This document shows positions 48,259-61,188 of a stretch of 64,000 nucleotides of DNA, in pieces; within the stretch, counting starts at the first letter, position 1; the number at the start of each line of letters is the position of its first letter. The position numbers were made by a program, and so were the translations under genes. The notes under the pieces were generated by a model. It searched no databases and was not told the DNA's origin. It was given only the letters and a program-made list of their open reading frames with translations. The DNA is from Leptodontidium sp. MPI-SDFR-AT-0119 (Eukaryota; Ascomycota; Leotiomycetes; Helotiales; Leptodontidiaceae). The DNA lies in assembly GCA_020726505.1 (NCBI GenBank), contig JAHLEZ010000004.1, forward strand, positions 2,604,001 to 2,668,000, read 5' to 3'.

Positions 48259-48886
48259 CAAAGGCCCTACAGGGCACTCGTCCCCTGTAATCCCAGACTT
48301 TTGAGACGAATCTCCGTACAGGTCTTTTGTTTCGGGCATTTTTGCATCAGTACGGGAACTCCTGTGTCAGAATAGAGTCTCGAGAACAGCTGGACGGTTT
48401 ATTTATCGTTGGGTTCATGACGTGGAGAAGGCATGAGATATTGCTCTTGATATCCCATGATTGGAATTTATCTTTGGTGAGAGCTTTTTAAGATTATTAC
48501 CGTTGAGAACTCGAGTAATTTCGAAATGTTGATACACTTTCTTGTGACTCTCTAGAGCACAGTTATACAGATGTGTGCAGTCTTTATGAAACAGTAAACT
48601 TTTCCGAGTAACGCAGTCTTTTCCACAAGACTGTTCAGTAATCATGAAATGTCGCCATGAGGACCTCTGGGGATACGTTGTGAGACCGCGTTTGAGAAAC
48701 TGGCGCTTCCAGTTCATCCTAGAAGCAAATTTCTGGTATCTATGTTGGAAAAATGCACGGCGCTATCCCAACTTTTAGTAGACAAAAGAAGACAAATACA
48801 TCAGAACCAATATTAGAACCTCCCACGCACGGCTATACACTCGCATCTTAGCCCCGCATCAGGTACTCAGGCATGGAGTCCAATAC

Positions 48887-49949
48887 TCAAGGAGCCATCC
48901 CATCCCTCGAGTTATCCGACATAACACGTTGATGATTCCCGGTAATCTTCTCCATCTTCCACCCATTCTTAACTACATTCCCACCATTCGTCAACGCAGC
49001 CACCTCACTAGGATGCACCACATTCAAAATAACCATAACAGCAAACATCAGCACTGAATCAAAGACATATAGATAAACTTCATGCGATAGCAGGTATCCC
49101 GAGAATCCTTGGATGTATTCGACGACTCGGAAAACGGACCGGATCATGATCAGGACGCTGACGATGTACATCGCGATGAGATGTTTACGCCAGGGCACGG
49201 CGAGCTGAGCGCGGTGCGTGTGGTCTTTAGTCATTGCGCGGTCGAAGTGTACGGCGACTGTGATGAAACATGCGAAGAAGAAGACTTGGACGAAGAGGCC
49301 GCCTGTGATAATGTGTGTCCCAGTCGATAGAGCGCTCGCGGTACCTGATGCCTGGATCCCTCCACCTAGAGCACAGATGTCAGCTTAAAGTAGCCTTTGA
49401 TTGTCTCGTCCAGTAGGATTATAGGATCATCAGGATGTATAGGAGTAGAAAGTTCTTGGAAAGAGTAGCGTACCAGCACCCTGCATGAAAAACGACAGGA
49501 CATCTCCACAGACGAAGATTTTCGTGAGCCATTTCTTCTTGATCAAGATATGCGACTCCCCATCTACAAGTATGACGATGCGACCTAGTTCCATGTATAT
49601 GCTAGCTGCAAAGAGAGCGGGTGCGACGAGGACGAGGAGGGTTTGGATGAGGTAGGGGCCAAGTGTCCAGTCAGGGGATTGTGTGTGCGAGATGGCGCGG
49701 CCGATGTACCCAATCGATTCGACTAGGTGCCTGATTAGTTATTGCTTGGGATATGACTTCAGTTATGCTCAGGGCAGGCAGCTTACAGAATCCTCCAATG
49801 ACGAAGGGGATCATGAACCAGACCTGAGTTCGCAGAAGCTGGTAGCTGTGGAGTGTGGTGGTTGTGAAGAAAAGGATGATGAATATCACTGCTCCTACCA
49901 TAGTTGGGTCATAGTGATAAAACTCAAAGTCTGACTCCGAGTCAGCCAT
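48887..49949 (-). CDS. RTA1 family lipid-translocating exporter-like membrane protein
   Basis: Three exons, 49787-49949, 49474-49722 and 48887-49365; 296 residues. RTA1/RTM1 family proteins are seven-helix plasma-membrane proteins linked to resistance to toxic lipophilic compounds and to lipid translocation. Family blocks are seen in order: an N-terminal YDPTMVGAVIFIILFFTTT helix after an acidic start, WFMIPFVIGGFFESIGYIGR across the first intron, a segment beginning APALFAASIYMELGRIV, GDVLSFFMQGAGGGIQASG across the second intron, and a late RSVFRVVEYIQGFSGYLLSHE block. The C-tail is charged and cytosolic. It is divergent from the Zn2Cys6 regulator at 50642 with about 690 bp between them, so co-regulation is possible. 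Confidence 0.88.
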
Positions 49950-50641
49950 GTTGAGGCGGAGAACAGATCGAGATTTCGTTCGGGCTTGAAGGGCAAAATG
50001 AACGAATGATAATAAGAAAAGTTGCTCAAAAGCCTATTCCAGATCGAAAGAGGCTGTAATATTGGTGAAAACTCGAATTCCTTTCGAGCTCAAAGAATAG
50101 CATGGAAGTACCTACTGTACTTATAAGGATCTGCTCCTCAGATACCAGGGGTTGATATAAATCGTATTCGAGACCCCTCGAAGACGGCGGAAGACAACAA
50201 TGGCGTACCCTATACTTCTTTGAGCGAAGCTCTTCCACAACAATCCAGGAACCGGGATATTTCACACTGCAAATAGCATGCCATCTTTTCTCTAGCCGAG
50301 ATTTACAGCAAAAGAATTGAAGCATTTCAGAGTGGATGGATCTGTAACTCATAGGAGTGGATGCGGTCCGTTGCCGATCGTATTCGTCGTACGCTATCCC
50401 CGAAACAACACAAGTGCCAGGAAGCGAGCCCGGCCAGCTCGGTAAGTCACCTGACCCCATTCGAGTTCAAAGTCCTCGGACACTTCCAATTTGATACTCT
50501 ACACGTGAGTAAAGACGCCCTAAGTAGACAGGTTTACGACCCATACACACATATTGGGTACGCTGCAGAGATCTCTCTGTATTACGGCTAGAACAGCAGA
50601 CTTGAGTGGACTCGCTTCGACTTGATTCGACCCTCCCAGGC
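49950..50641. promoter_or_regulatory. Divergent promoter between RTA1-like gene and Zn2Cys6 regulator
   Basis: 692 bp between two start codons facing away from each other. The ORFs inside are shadows. No binding site can be assigned with confidence. Confidence 0.45.
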
Positions 50642-51942
50642 ATGCCGTCCAGACGCACGCATACGAAATCGCGACATGGCTGGTATGTTTCATTCCGCAC
50701 TAGAATCCTTGATGATTTGGGAGCCATCCTCTATTCTGATCCGAAGACATTGAGATTTATACGCGTACTGAATCTTGATTAGTCTCCAATGTAAAGCCTC
50801 GCATGTCAAGGTTGGTACAGAGACCGAATAATATCCAGCAGGCTCATGTCACAGACTGACCACGTGCATGCATGTAGTGCGACCTCGGACGTCCAAGGTG
50901 TTCTAGGTGTGTGAAGAGCGAAAAGAGCTGCGAATTCCAAAATCGGGAAGGAGGTTCAGGGCAAACCACACCATTCGAAGTCCCCCAAATCCAACAAACG
51001 CCTCCAATCCCCCAAGCCGAGACTTCCATAGAGTCGAATACCGTCTCGTGGGATGATCTGGAGCTGTTGCATCATTTTCTTACCATGACAGCTGGCACAT
51101 TTGCTCACCGACCCGATCTCCAGGAGATGTGGAAAAACCAGATCCCCAAACTGGCCATGAAGCAAAAGTTTCTGATGCACCTCCTATTCAGCGTTACTGC
51201 TTTGCACATGGCAAGTCTGGATCCAGAGAAACGATCATCGTATGTTGACAAAGCACTGCGGCACCACAATGTCGCCCTGCCACACTTTAGTTCCCAGTTC
51301 ACGACTGTTATCAAAGAGAACAGTGCATCGATGTTTGTAGGCGCGACCTTGATCGTAGTTTCGTCTCTCAACATTGCTCTCGCACACTTAGCGCATGAGC
51401 CGCCAGCCGCCGTGGATGAGATGTTCGGGATCTTCATACTTTTGCGAGGACTGACGCTGGTCAACGGCGAGAAGTGGGAATGGGTCTTAGAAAGCGAGAT
51501 CGCGCCGCTGTTTGCTAACAGAGAGCTTGGCAACTCGATTTTTCTTTCCGACGACATTGCAGGGCCTTTGGAGTCATTTAGATCGGACTGTCAGCTCAAG
51601 TCTGAACCTATCGATCGAATCACATACCTCGATGCCATAGAAGGGCTGGAAAGTTGCTTCAAAATACTTTCGGACAAGACGCAAGACTTTGGAATGGTTC
51701 TCAAATGGCCCATAGGCGTCAGTAAGGAGTACATGGCTCTGCTGAGCTCACATCGCCCAATGGCCCTAGTTGTTCTTGCGTACTATGGCGTTATCCTTCA
51801 TGAAATGCGCGACATATGGTGGGTATCTGAATGGGGGGTCAAGTTGGTTCAAGGAGTATATCATATGCTGGACGACGAGTGGAAGGTGATGATAGAGTGG
51901 CCGTTGAAGAGGATACTTCCCACTTGCAGCGAGTCAATTTAA
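50642..51942 (+). CDS. Zn2Cys6 fungal-type transcription factor
   Basis: Three exons, 50642-50682, 50783-50810 and 50878-51942; 377 residues. The DNA-binding domain is assembled only after splicing: MPSRRTHTKSRHGC is joined to LQCKASHVK, encoded by a 28-nt exon, then to CDLGRPRCSRCVKSEKSC. This gives exactly C-x2-C-x6-C-x6-C-x2-C-x6-C, which confirms both introns. The rest is the helical middle-homology type region of short Zn2Cys6 regulators (WDDLELLHHFLTMTA, the KFLMHLLFSVTALHMASLDP block and the C-terminal VYHMLDDEWKVMIEWPLKRI), as in sterol-uptake-control-like proteins. It acts in the nucleus; targets are unknown. The divergent RTA1-like gene is a natural candidate. Confidence 0.88.
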
Positions 51943-52450
51943 TGTCTCCGCAAAGGGCAAAGGAGGTATGTATTTTCGCTTACTGCGTGTACTGTACATG
52001 CAAGCAACAATCGAGTCCCGGAAACCCTTGCTGATAGGTCGGAAGATGCTGATGTCATGAACACGGAAATAATCTGATCGCAGCAGAACAAGACTTCAAG
52101 ATGTTTGTAGTGTTAGTGGCGTTGGATGGATGTAACATATCAGCCTTCACATCAGCCCCACAAGCCCAACAAGACGAGACGAGACGAGACGGCCGACGGC
52201 TAAATATACTTTGGGTTAGTCATCGGCGGTAACCACTCGTGTCCGTCTCCACTCTCGCGCCACCTTAGACCTTGGCAGAGCTGACCAATGACCGCAGACT
52301 CTGAATCCCAACCACACCCACACCCAATCTATCTCGTGTCACGACGCCGCACCTCCTGAACCTCACATCTCACATACATACATACATCTCAACTCACACC
52401 TCTCACCCTCCCCTCCCCTCCTGTCCGCCACCGATGCTCAACCATCGACT
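51943..52450. other. Intergenic, promoter of the MFS_5 gene
   Basis: Contains short GAGAC (about 52173-52191) and CATA (about 52372-52386) repeats and a strongly C-rich leader (about 52390-52435) immediately before the ATG at 52451. Confidence 0.5.
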
Positions 52451-54160
52451 ATGGACTTCTACCACTTCAATTTCGCGGCCTTTGTATTGATCAACTCAGC
52501 GCTAGCCTTCTATCAAACGAGATGTCGTCAGACACCAGTAGCGGGGTCGCTGGAGGCCAAGGGAAACACAGCAGGTGCTGTGAAGCGATTCAAGATGCGC
52601 TTCTTGCCGATCTATTTGCTGGTCAATGGCGCAGATTGGCTTCAAGTACGATTGATTCCTGAAGAAACTGTAAGAATTGGACTTGACTAACACGTCATCA
52701 GGGACCGTACATTTATCCTATCTACAAAGGTTCGTTATATGATTCTTGATTCTGAGCGTATCAAAAATAGAAGAATTGACACGATTACAGAGGAAAAGCA
52801 ACTCCCTGAAGAGGTTGTCGCTGCTCTGTTCATGATCGGATTCATCGCGGCAGCCGTATCTGCAACTTTCACTGGCACACTTGCTGATCGCTTTGGCCGT
52901 CGTCGAGCATGTCTCGCATTCTGCCTCACGTATTCTTTATCATGTGCCTCTCTCCTCTCTAACAATATTATCATCCTGTTCGTAGGTCGATGTTTAGGAG
53001 GCATGAGCGCAACTCTCATGTACACGGTCTTCGAGAGCTGGATGGTCACCGAGTTCAACAAGGTCCTTCCCGATGAGCCAGCTGGAACTCTCAGCAGTAT
53101 CTTCAGCACTATGACCTCTTTGAACACCCTCGTGGCAATTCTGATGGGTCTTCTGGCTGAGGGGGCTGTGAATGTGACGAAAACTCAATTGACACCTTTT
53201 GGACTTTCCGTGTGCTGCTTGATGCTTGCATTTGTGGGAATTATGAGCACTTGGGTACGTGGGCTGCTTTCGATTATGGTTCCTCATGCTCACATACTTA
53301 CAGGGAGAAAATTACGGCACCAGTGGACAGCAGGCTGGTGAATCTGCTCAGGGCCTTCTGGAGCGACAAGAAGCTCCCCCGACCAAGAGTGTGCTTAAGC
53401 ACTTGATGCAGGGTATGATCATGATCCTCTCAAACGAAGCTGGACCTCATTTTCTAATTCTCCATAGACAAGCGGATCTTGTCTCTTAGTCTGACATCAT
53501 GCGTCTTCGAGGGATCGATGTATATCTTCATATTCTTCAAGTTCCCTGCCCTGATATTCTCTCACAAACTCGCGGGTTTGACATCCGGTAAGTCCAATAT
53601 CCTCTCAAAGGTTTCCTTTCTGACGAAACTCAGATCTCCCATTCGGCCTCATCTTCGCCAATTTAATGTGCGCAATGATGTTCGGATCCATGATCTATAA
53701 CTACGTAACATCCATCAACGCAATCATCACCACAACCCGCCTCCTCGTAACAACCCTCTCCCTCGCCTCTCTCTGCTTCTGCGTCCCCGTCATTGTCCGC
53801 GACGAGCGCACTACTTTCTGGTGCTTCTGCGCCTTCGAAGTGTGCTGCGGAATCTACTTTCCTCTCATCGCGTACCAGCGCGGGAAGATTATCGACGACA
53901 GCGTGAGAGCGAGATTGTATAGTATCATGCGCATCCCATTAAATGTTTTTGTCGTTGCTGTTTTGGGAACTACACAAGAAGGTTTGTCCCTCCCCCATTC
54001 CATCCACTTTTCTTCCTTCCCCTCTTCTAGTTTATTCCTATTTAGGCGTACAAGACATTTTACTAATTCGCGACCAGGCGAGGCGCATAGAGACTTAGTG
54101 TTTCTCATTTGCAGTGGCCTTCTAGTCGGAGCGAGCCTTACGAACTCTATCCTACTTTAG
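52451..54160 (+). CDS. MFS_5 family transporter (molybdate-anion transporter-like, MFSD5)
   Basis: Seven exons, 52451-52645, 52702-52729, 52791-53254, 53304-53412, 53468-53587, 53634-53981 and 54078-54160; 448 residues with every junction in phase. The second exon is only 28 nt (GPYIYPIYK). The MFS motif A between helices 2 and 3 is clear (GTLADRFGRRRACL), as is the family block VNGADWLQGPYIYPIYK after the first hydrophobic segment, where the diagnostic GPY of MFSD5-type proteins falls. LGGMSATLMYTVFESWMV and FEGSMYIFIFFKFPAL are further conserved blocks. Homologues carry molybdate across the plasma membrane in algae and animals; substrate is inferred from family only. About 12 helices are present and the N-terminus is short. 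Confidence 0.88.
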
Positions 54161-55966
54161 ATTTTCTTGGGACGTTTTACCCCCCTTCTGTACAGTACGG
54201 GATCTCAAACGCGCCAAAGAAAAAAAAATTGGATAGAGGGAGAGATTTTCATTTAAGGAATGCGTCATAGTGTCATGTCATGTCATGTCACATACCATAG
54301 AAATCGGATGGTGAGGAACAAACTCGAGTCTCAAGATAGATATTTTGTAACGGTAATATTAAAATGAATGCGAATCATCGAGGCTCAAGTATTTCATGAA
54401 AAAGACCAAAGAGAAAACCGGATTGTGATATGGTACAGTACAGTATACTCTTTCTGATCGCCACATCCGCAAATAGAGATCTACCGTCGCGGCGAGAAAT
54501 CAGGTTTCACATAGATAAATGGGGAAATCATGTTGTTTATCTCCAGACGAATAATTAATTGCGCACTTATCGATGTTCAATTGAAAACAAAACAATTCTT
54601 ACTTACCGCACCAACTAGAAACAGGATCTTCAATTACCGATGCTATCTCACCTCATCTAAGGTGGGAGTTCCAACACGGTTCTAGACCCCGAAACAACGC
54701 GCTAACACATAACGTAACGACAACGCTGGGCGTAGCGTACCAGGAAAAGCTCAAGACCCGCCAAGGCGCACTCTGACGAATTGACTTCTTGAATTTCTCA
54801 AAGTATCTTCTTGTCATTTCGTTGAGTTCGTCTTTTTTTTTTTTGACCACTTCATTTCGGGTGAAATGGTGCTCATTTGTCGTAACTTTCCCTTTCTTAG
54901 CCTTGTTATTTGCTCATGGTTGTTCGTAGGGATGGGTAGGGAGGGACAGATCGCTCCAAGGGAGAGTTGGTAAGTTTTTATGGGCCGTATTCATCGACCC
55001 TGGGACTCAACTTCTGGGGTGATGGGGCTGGTCTCGAATACGGGACGGTGGGGCTTAGAGGGGCGCGGCTGGAGGTTGGGGAGTCTGGTCGAGGCAAGGG
55101 TGGGTTGTCCGCCCGCTATCATTTAGAGTTAATGACATCTAACTGTTGCTCAGCCTTAATTGGCATGCCGCAAACGTGGAAAAATAGCATCCCTATCCAA
55201 GAATATCCTATCCCAAAGTCTACTCTACCATAGTAAAACGACAAGAAAGGGGTTACCAGTCCCGAGTATTTCCATCCCATCTTTGACACTTCGCTTATCC
55301 GTACAATTGCATGCATGTGGTGTGAGATCCTTCACGCATAAGCAAAGCAAAGGGAAGGTGGGTGGTGAATTATCATGCAAGCCCAGCTCTTGGCATCCCC
55401 AACCGTGCATATCCTGACTGGACATCTCTCATCATGACTGGCCAACATCTCCAGTAGATCCAAAAAAGATAGGGGAAGTCTAACCCTCTCCAGCTCTAGA
55501 TTGTCATGTCAGTTCCAACGCGGGCCACCCCCCTAACTTAGATAATGCACGCCCCATGGGGGGTTGGCATACAACAGCATCGCGCCATTCATTGCATTGC
55601 AGTCAGCCCCAACTCAGCTCGGGCTCCTTGTCTTTCTTCTGCTGACTTCTAACTCATCGTCTTCTTTTTCTTCTGGAATTTCATACCGCGATCTTGGGGG
55701 CTTAATTGATTCTCCTTTTTTCTGTCGTACGGTCGGTCATCGAATTCAACTTCTCCGACCCTCGTTGCCTTCAACCAGCGCGCATCATCGACAGCACATT
55801 CCGGTGACGAAATAACTAACTGACTAACTGCCTCCAACCAAGCAACTGTCTTGAACCAGACGTCACATTGCACAACACAATCGCTTCGTCGCACCACCTC
55901 ACGGATAACCACAAAAAAAAAAAAGACTACGTTCTCTAATTACACCAAAAACCAAATCGGATCAAA
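54161..55966. other. Intergenic region
   Basis: 1.8 kb with no convincing gene on either strand. It has a TGTCA repeat (54271-54290), T/A-rich stretches and, near 55620-55930, a CT-rich promoter-like segment ending in an A12 run just before the next gene. Confidence 0.5.
54271..54290. repeat. TGTCA pentanucleotide repeat (4 units)
   Basis: Four exact head-to-tail TGTCA units downstream of the MFS_5 gene. Confidence 0.9.
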
Positions 55967-57419
55967 ATGCGCATCGGTCCATCGCATGTCTTCACGGCCT
56001 TAACGGCCGTGGTGGTGATGGCAGTTGTTTGGATGCATTACGGCACCGACGACGGCCTATCCACCATCTCAACCGGCATTTCAGAAACATTGATCGGAGA
56101 GAGTCTGAAATCGACAATGGCGCGCAGCGAGAGGCTCTGGCAGAAGACCGTCAAGCAGCGCCACGAAGTGATGGCGAAGTTTGGGGAAATGGGCTTGTAC
56201 GTCGTCCCTCTCCTTCTCCTTCCCACTCTGTAACCCCACCAAGAATTTACACTTTTGCGGGGGAGCGAGATTAGACATCTTACTACATATATTTGCAGCA
56301 GCTAATCGATCCATTTGATCCACATTAGTTTCCCCGCAATCAACGTCGAGACTTACTTCACGACTCCGTACTCTGTGTGGGATCTTGTCCCGGCTTCGTA
56401 TAACTGCCCTTTTGAGGTCGAGCGCATTGGACGGATGGGCGATGGAGGGAAGTGGGTTTGTGGGATGAGTAAATACGAGAAGAATACTAGGCCATGTATA
56501 ATATACTCTTTTGGTGAGTTGAGCCTTCCTCTACCCATCCAACTCTCACATCTCTTTGTCCATGCTAACAAATTCCTCGCAGGTGTACAAAACGAATCCA
56601 GTTTCGGTAAATACCCTCTCACGAACATCTTGAAAGGAAAATAAACACACAGAGGATAAATTGGCTAACAAAACGGGCGGGGTTTAGAGGAGGAAATGCT
56701 AGAGCGCACGAACTGCGAGATCTGGGGTTACGATTTCTCCGTCGAGGCTTTCGGACCTGCTATCCAGTCTACATATTCGGGCCGTACGCACTTCCTCAAG
56801 GCCGGCATTGCAGGCACAACAGACCCGAGTCAAGACCCGCCATTCTACACCATCCAGGACCTCATGGCCAAGAACGGACACACATACATGTTTGTCCCCC
56901 TCTCCCAATTTTTCTCTATTACTCCCCTCCCCTCCCCTCTTTTTCAATCACGCAGGCATATAGGGAAGAAAGCTGACAAGGTCCCCCGAACAGCGATATC
57001 CTCAAAATCGATATCGAATACGCCGAATTCGAAGCCCTCACTTCATTCGATAAACATACATCCGGAAGCGGCGAGGAATACCCCATCGGCCAGATGCTCA
57101 TCGAGATCCACCTCTTCAACCGCGGCAAGACTCTCCTGGAGTTCATTACTTGGTGGGAGGCTCTTGAGTTGAGGGGTTGGAGACCAGCGTGGACGGAACC
57201 GAATCTTTTGGCTGTGACGCTGAGTTTGGAGGATAAGAATCCGAGGTTGGCTGAGGTATGTTTGGATTCTTTTCTTTTATTTTCCTCTGCTCCGATTTTG
57301 GATTTGGATGTGGATGGATGTGATGGGGGCCAGTTATAAGTTTTTGGAGCGTGAAGCTAATGTGTGAATAGTATTCTCTGGTTAATGTGAAGGGGAGGCA
57401 GAATCCTCTGTTTAGATAG
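55967..57419 (+). CDS. Membrane-anchored methyltransferase-like protein (METTL24/FkbM-like)
   Basis: Six exons, 55967-56196, 56329-56513, 56583-56606, 56688-56889, 56994-57255 and 57372-57419; 316 residues, all junctions in phase. The third exon is only 24 nt (VQNESSF). The N-terminus has one TM helix (about 8-25, HVFTALTAVVVMAVVWMHYG) and no cleavage site, so a type II membrane protein of the secretory pathway is likely. The catalytic domain shows CPFEVERIGRMGDGGKWVCGM, the CIIYSFGVQNESSFEEEM motif that corresponds to the AdoMet glycine loop, and a DILKIDIEYAEFEAL block with the acidic pair after motif II, as in METTL24-like and FkbM-like proteins. Substrate unknown. The usual DXD motif of a glycosyltransferase is absent. 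Confidence 0.8.
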
Positions 57420-58331
57420 AGGGTCGGGCTTTAGGACCCTGTAATGTATGATTTATGTACATCACGCCTTTGTTGTTCCTGCATCTCGAGTCTAATGATC
57501 TGCTTTAAATCACTACTACAGTTACAAACGGTGGCCTAGGGCAAGTGTTCGTGTAGCATCAGCTCCTCGTGCTGAAAAATGTCTTCCTCGGTATTCTTGC
57601 TTGAGTTCTTCGCATTGAGTACGACGGGCCCCTAATTGATTGATTATTTTGCTCATATCTACCAGCGTAAGAAGATTCCTATAGTCAAGCTTTGAAGTGT
57701 CCGTTTCTTCTTGGAAATTGCTCTTTTGTCCGTATCTGCAAACGCGCATCGAGTTTCGAGTATTCACATACCTCCGATCCGAAAATTGACTGAGCATTCA
57801 CCTATCTATACCTCTGCTTTCTCCTCGTACCGAGATTCTCCAGCAAGACCAAACCTCAGCACTGCAAATCCGCAAATTTCTCACACAAACCACCTCAAAC
57901 TCCGCCTCTCCACTAAGAATTGAACACTACACCGCCAATTGCCATCATTGCAAACGGCCCTGTCAAGGTCAACATCTCGTTCCACACTTACGAACGCGGC
58001 TACGCCTTCAGCACCTACTCTTACTGAGTCCGGATCCATGACTTCGGAATACTCGCTCTTGAACAAATGCTCTCACAATTCCAATTCGAATAGATTCAAT
58101 ATTGCACCCCAACCTGCGCCGGAAAGAAATGAGGGCCTCTCATAATCATTGATGAATTCATAGAATAGCATTACTATCATTGCGAGAGATCATATTGGGT
58201 ATTCTCGCTTAACTCGTCCAACCCCTTTCTGACCTCGCTTGTTCTCGAACAATCACCCCCATCTTCCCGATCTGAACACCAAAGTCCTACAACAGCACCC
58301 CCTCTAACTCATCCCTCAATATAAGCCCTCC
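57420..58331. other. Intergenic region
   Basis: No gene is supported. Short plus and minus ORFs overlap. The region ends in the 3' side of the MFS gene on the minus strand. Confidence 0.5.
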
Positions 58332-60209
58332 CTACGCATTCATGATCTTCTGAAACACCCCCACGCGACTCGTCCAACTACGACACCTCTTCCCAAAAAT
58401 ATACATCGGCACAGCACACAAACAAATAAAAACATGCACGCCCCCAATAATACAAAAGACCTCCTTCGGGCCTTGTTTCGTAATCCAATCCGAAATGAAG
58501 TAATTCATCCCAAACGAATAAATATTCCTCAAATTGATCGCCGCGAACGCCTCAGGCGCTTTATCGCGATGGCAGTCCGTCAAATACCCATAAACGGCAA
58601 TAGACATGAACCCGACGCCAAAATACTGCATCCCGTAGAAAATTACAGGCGCAATCCAAGGATCTCCAACTGAAATCGACCATCCGAACCCAAAGAACGA
58701 CACACCACCGAAGATCAGCGTGATGAAGACGAGCAGGAGGCGGAATTCCGGCTCGTAGATCCCGTTGTTGCGCCGGCTCATGTACTTGATTATGAAGTCT
58801 GCGATGGGGCCTGAGATGAATGCGCCGATGATGGATCCGATTAGTGGAGAGCACGCTACGAGACCAACCTGCGAGACGGTGAAGTTGTAGGGCGGTGCGG
58901 TGAAGACTTGTGCGAGGACGCCGCCTACCACGATGAGCCAGGAGGTGGTGAGGCCGTAGGCGAAGAAGGAGAAAAGCACTTGTGGGAAGATGAGCATCAT
59001 TAAGGGTCGACAGAGGACTTTCCAGAATGGATCATCGCAGACTCTGCCATGGAAGATCTTGAGTTCATGCACATATGAGTGTTTTGGATCGGATGCTGCT
59101 GAGGCGCCATTCTCGCTTTCATTTGCGACGTTCTCAATAGTCTCTTCTTGTGCGTTTTTCTCTTCCAGGATCTCAGCTGTTCGGTTCTCGGTCCCGAGAT
59201 CGGTGTTCAGAATTGGATCGCGCCGGTAAGCTGTCTCGGGACAGAAGAGTATGAGCACGGGGATCCAGACACCGAAGAATATGGCGCAGACGCCGTATGT
59301 CCAGTTCCAGCCAAGGTCTTCGATTATGTATCCCGAGATTATGATACCGCCTCCCACACCGACGGAGAGACAGAGTCCCCAGGCTGCGATACGTACACCG
59401 CGTTCGTGCACGAAGTATATGTCGGCTATCGTAGCTGTGACTAGACTTTAAGGCAGGAGCCTGTCAGAATAGAAAGTTCAACACGGAAGAGGAGCGACTT
59501 ACACTTCAAAAGGCGACATCCCGATACAGCCTATCAATCTCGACGCCAGCAAAGAGCTATATGAATGTGCAAAGTATGCCCACAGACTACTAATGAAAAG
59601 CAACAGATTGCCGAGAAGGAAAATTGGCCGGCGACCCCACTGCCACGAGTCAACTCTTACTCTACTCATTGGAAATTATCAACCTGAAAGGTCTTTACTT
59701 ACAATGACAGCCAAACTATTAGTAAAGAAACATGACACGCCAATCATGAAGATACCCCACCCAAGACCGCCATTAAGGTAATTGTAAGAAACGCCAAACT
59801 GGACAGACATCTCGGCGTATCCAGGACTAATCATCGGTCCCTACATCATTCAATCATCAGTATTCATCGGTTTCCTCCAAACTCAAAAAGCAGAAAGCAA
59901 AAGGTAAATGGGAGAGTAGGAGAATAGCAACGCGACGCAACGCACCCAAGCCCCCACAACAGCAGTATCAATGCAGATAAAGAACAACATCAAATCCTTC
60001 TTCCAAAGCGGCCAGTTCAATGGGTCATTAGGACTATTTGACGGCTGAGGAACGAGCACGACGTCTGCGTTCCGCCCTTTGCCGTGCTTGAGAATGGAGG
60101 TGTCGATGCCATCGTGATGGTGTTGCTGGTTGGCGTCGATCACATCTGTGAGGAGCGCCGTGCCGGGGACTTTTTCCAGGTGGTGGTCGTCGAGGACACC
60201 GAGACCCAT
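58332..60209 (-). CDS. MFS transporter, DHA1/HOL-type, 12 TM
   Basis: Four exons, 59946-60209, 59703-59840, 59503-59639 and 58332-59445; 550 residues. The start is the ATG at 60207-60209 (MGLGVLDD); an upstream in-frame extension lacks an ATG. The cytosolic N-terminus has the DPLNWPLWKKD signature that precedes helix 1 in this family. Helix 2-3 carries motif A (VIWGRRPIFLLG), and helix 4-5 reads LIGCIGMSPFEVLVTATIADIYFVHERG, across a splice. The central loop is hydrophilic and acidic, and helices 7-12 follow in the last exon, with GYLTDCHRDKAPEAFAAINL near helix 11. Close relatives export drugs or small metabolites or take up choline, histidinol and siderophores; the substrate is not predictable. 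Possibly paired with the adjacent monooxygenase. Confidence 0.88.
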
Positions 60210-61188
60210 TGCTGCTGAATCCTGGGATGCTGATATATGGAAGAACAAGAACCCTATGTGGAGAGAATTGTAGGAATCAAGACGACGAGACGGCCCAGAA
60301 AGTTATCCAAAATACAAGCAGGGAATGCACGGTTAATAACAAAACCCTGAGATCACAACTACGATTTCAAATGTCGACCATCTACTTCAAACTAAGCTCA
60401 GGGTGCCTGTACTTCAATCTTCCGGTGGGGTCCTACAGCATGCATCTCTCCTCTCTTCCCTTCCTCCCCAATCCAAATCAAATAAAACAACATCGGAATA
60501 ATGAATCCGATAAACCCCAGTATCGCAGATCTCCAGACGGTAGATCTGCCAAATCAACACCCGTTACCGAATTCATAAAGCCACTTACCTTGGCTACCGA
60601 TTCAAGCCTTCGTGCATGGCCCCACGGCCGCCGTGCGGGGTATCTCCTCCTTGACTGTACCGCTCTTCGGCATTCCCCCTTTTGTCTCGCTTAGCGAGGA
60701 TTCTTGTGTTTTGTTTTCTGGAGATGACTGGGATTGAAGGGATGCGGGGTTGTGATTTGTTTTAGATGGTGTGACCGGGAGGTGAGAAGCTTGTCTTTTT
60801 TAGACCATTGCGTCCGGAAGCTTTTGTCAAGGTGGGAAGATATTACGAGGTATTGGGGTGATGTTTGTGATAGGGTCGAGGAGGGGTCCTAGCACATCGA
60901 GACCTAAATACCGCACAGTTCGACTCCGGGTAATCTCATACACTGGACGTGGGTTAAGGATGACTTTCGAAATTTCATTCGAGAGCAAAGATTTGCAATT
61001 GGTCACAGCTAAAAATAATCGCAAGCTGACTAAAATCTCCGAGTAAAGCATGACCTGTCGCAAACAAACAAATACCACTAGCACTCCGAAGCAAAACACT
61101 GCCAGCATCACATACTTGGAATTCTGCGCTTCGGTCTCCCACAAATCATTTACGTTAAACAACAAAGCAACACCCAGAAAATAAATCA
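60210..61188. other. Interval between the MFS promoter and the FMO 3' end
   Basis: The minus ORF 60827-61189 begins (GTG) at the monooxygenase stop in another frame. It has a hydrophobic stretch but no family I recognise, and I treat it as untranslated 3' sequence. No other gene seen. Confidence 0.4.

Larger units (their letters stand above)
47471..48886. other. Gene-poor interval with imperfect inverted repeat
   Basis: There is a CT-rich stretch at 47640-47770 (CTCCTCCGCCTC words), a TATATAAT at 47902 followed by a short ORF at 47950, and an inverted repeat at 48105-48258. Nothing else could be supported. Confidence 0.5.

Noticed and set aside
54161..55966. Possible extra gene between the MFS_5 and methyltransferase genes
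   Set aside because: Only short overlapping ORFs; no conserved block on either strand.
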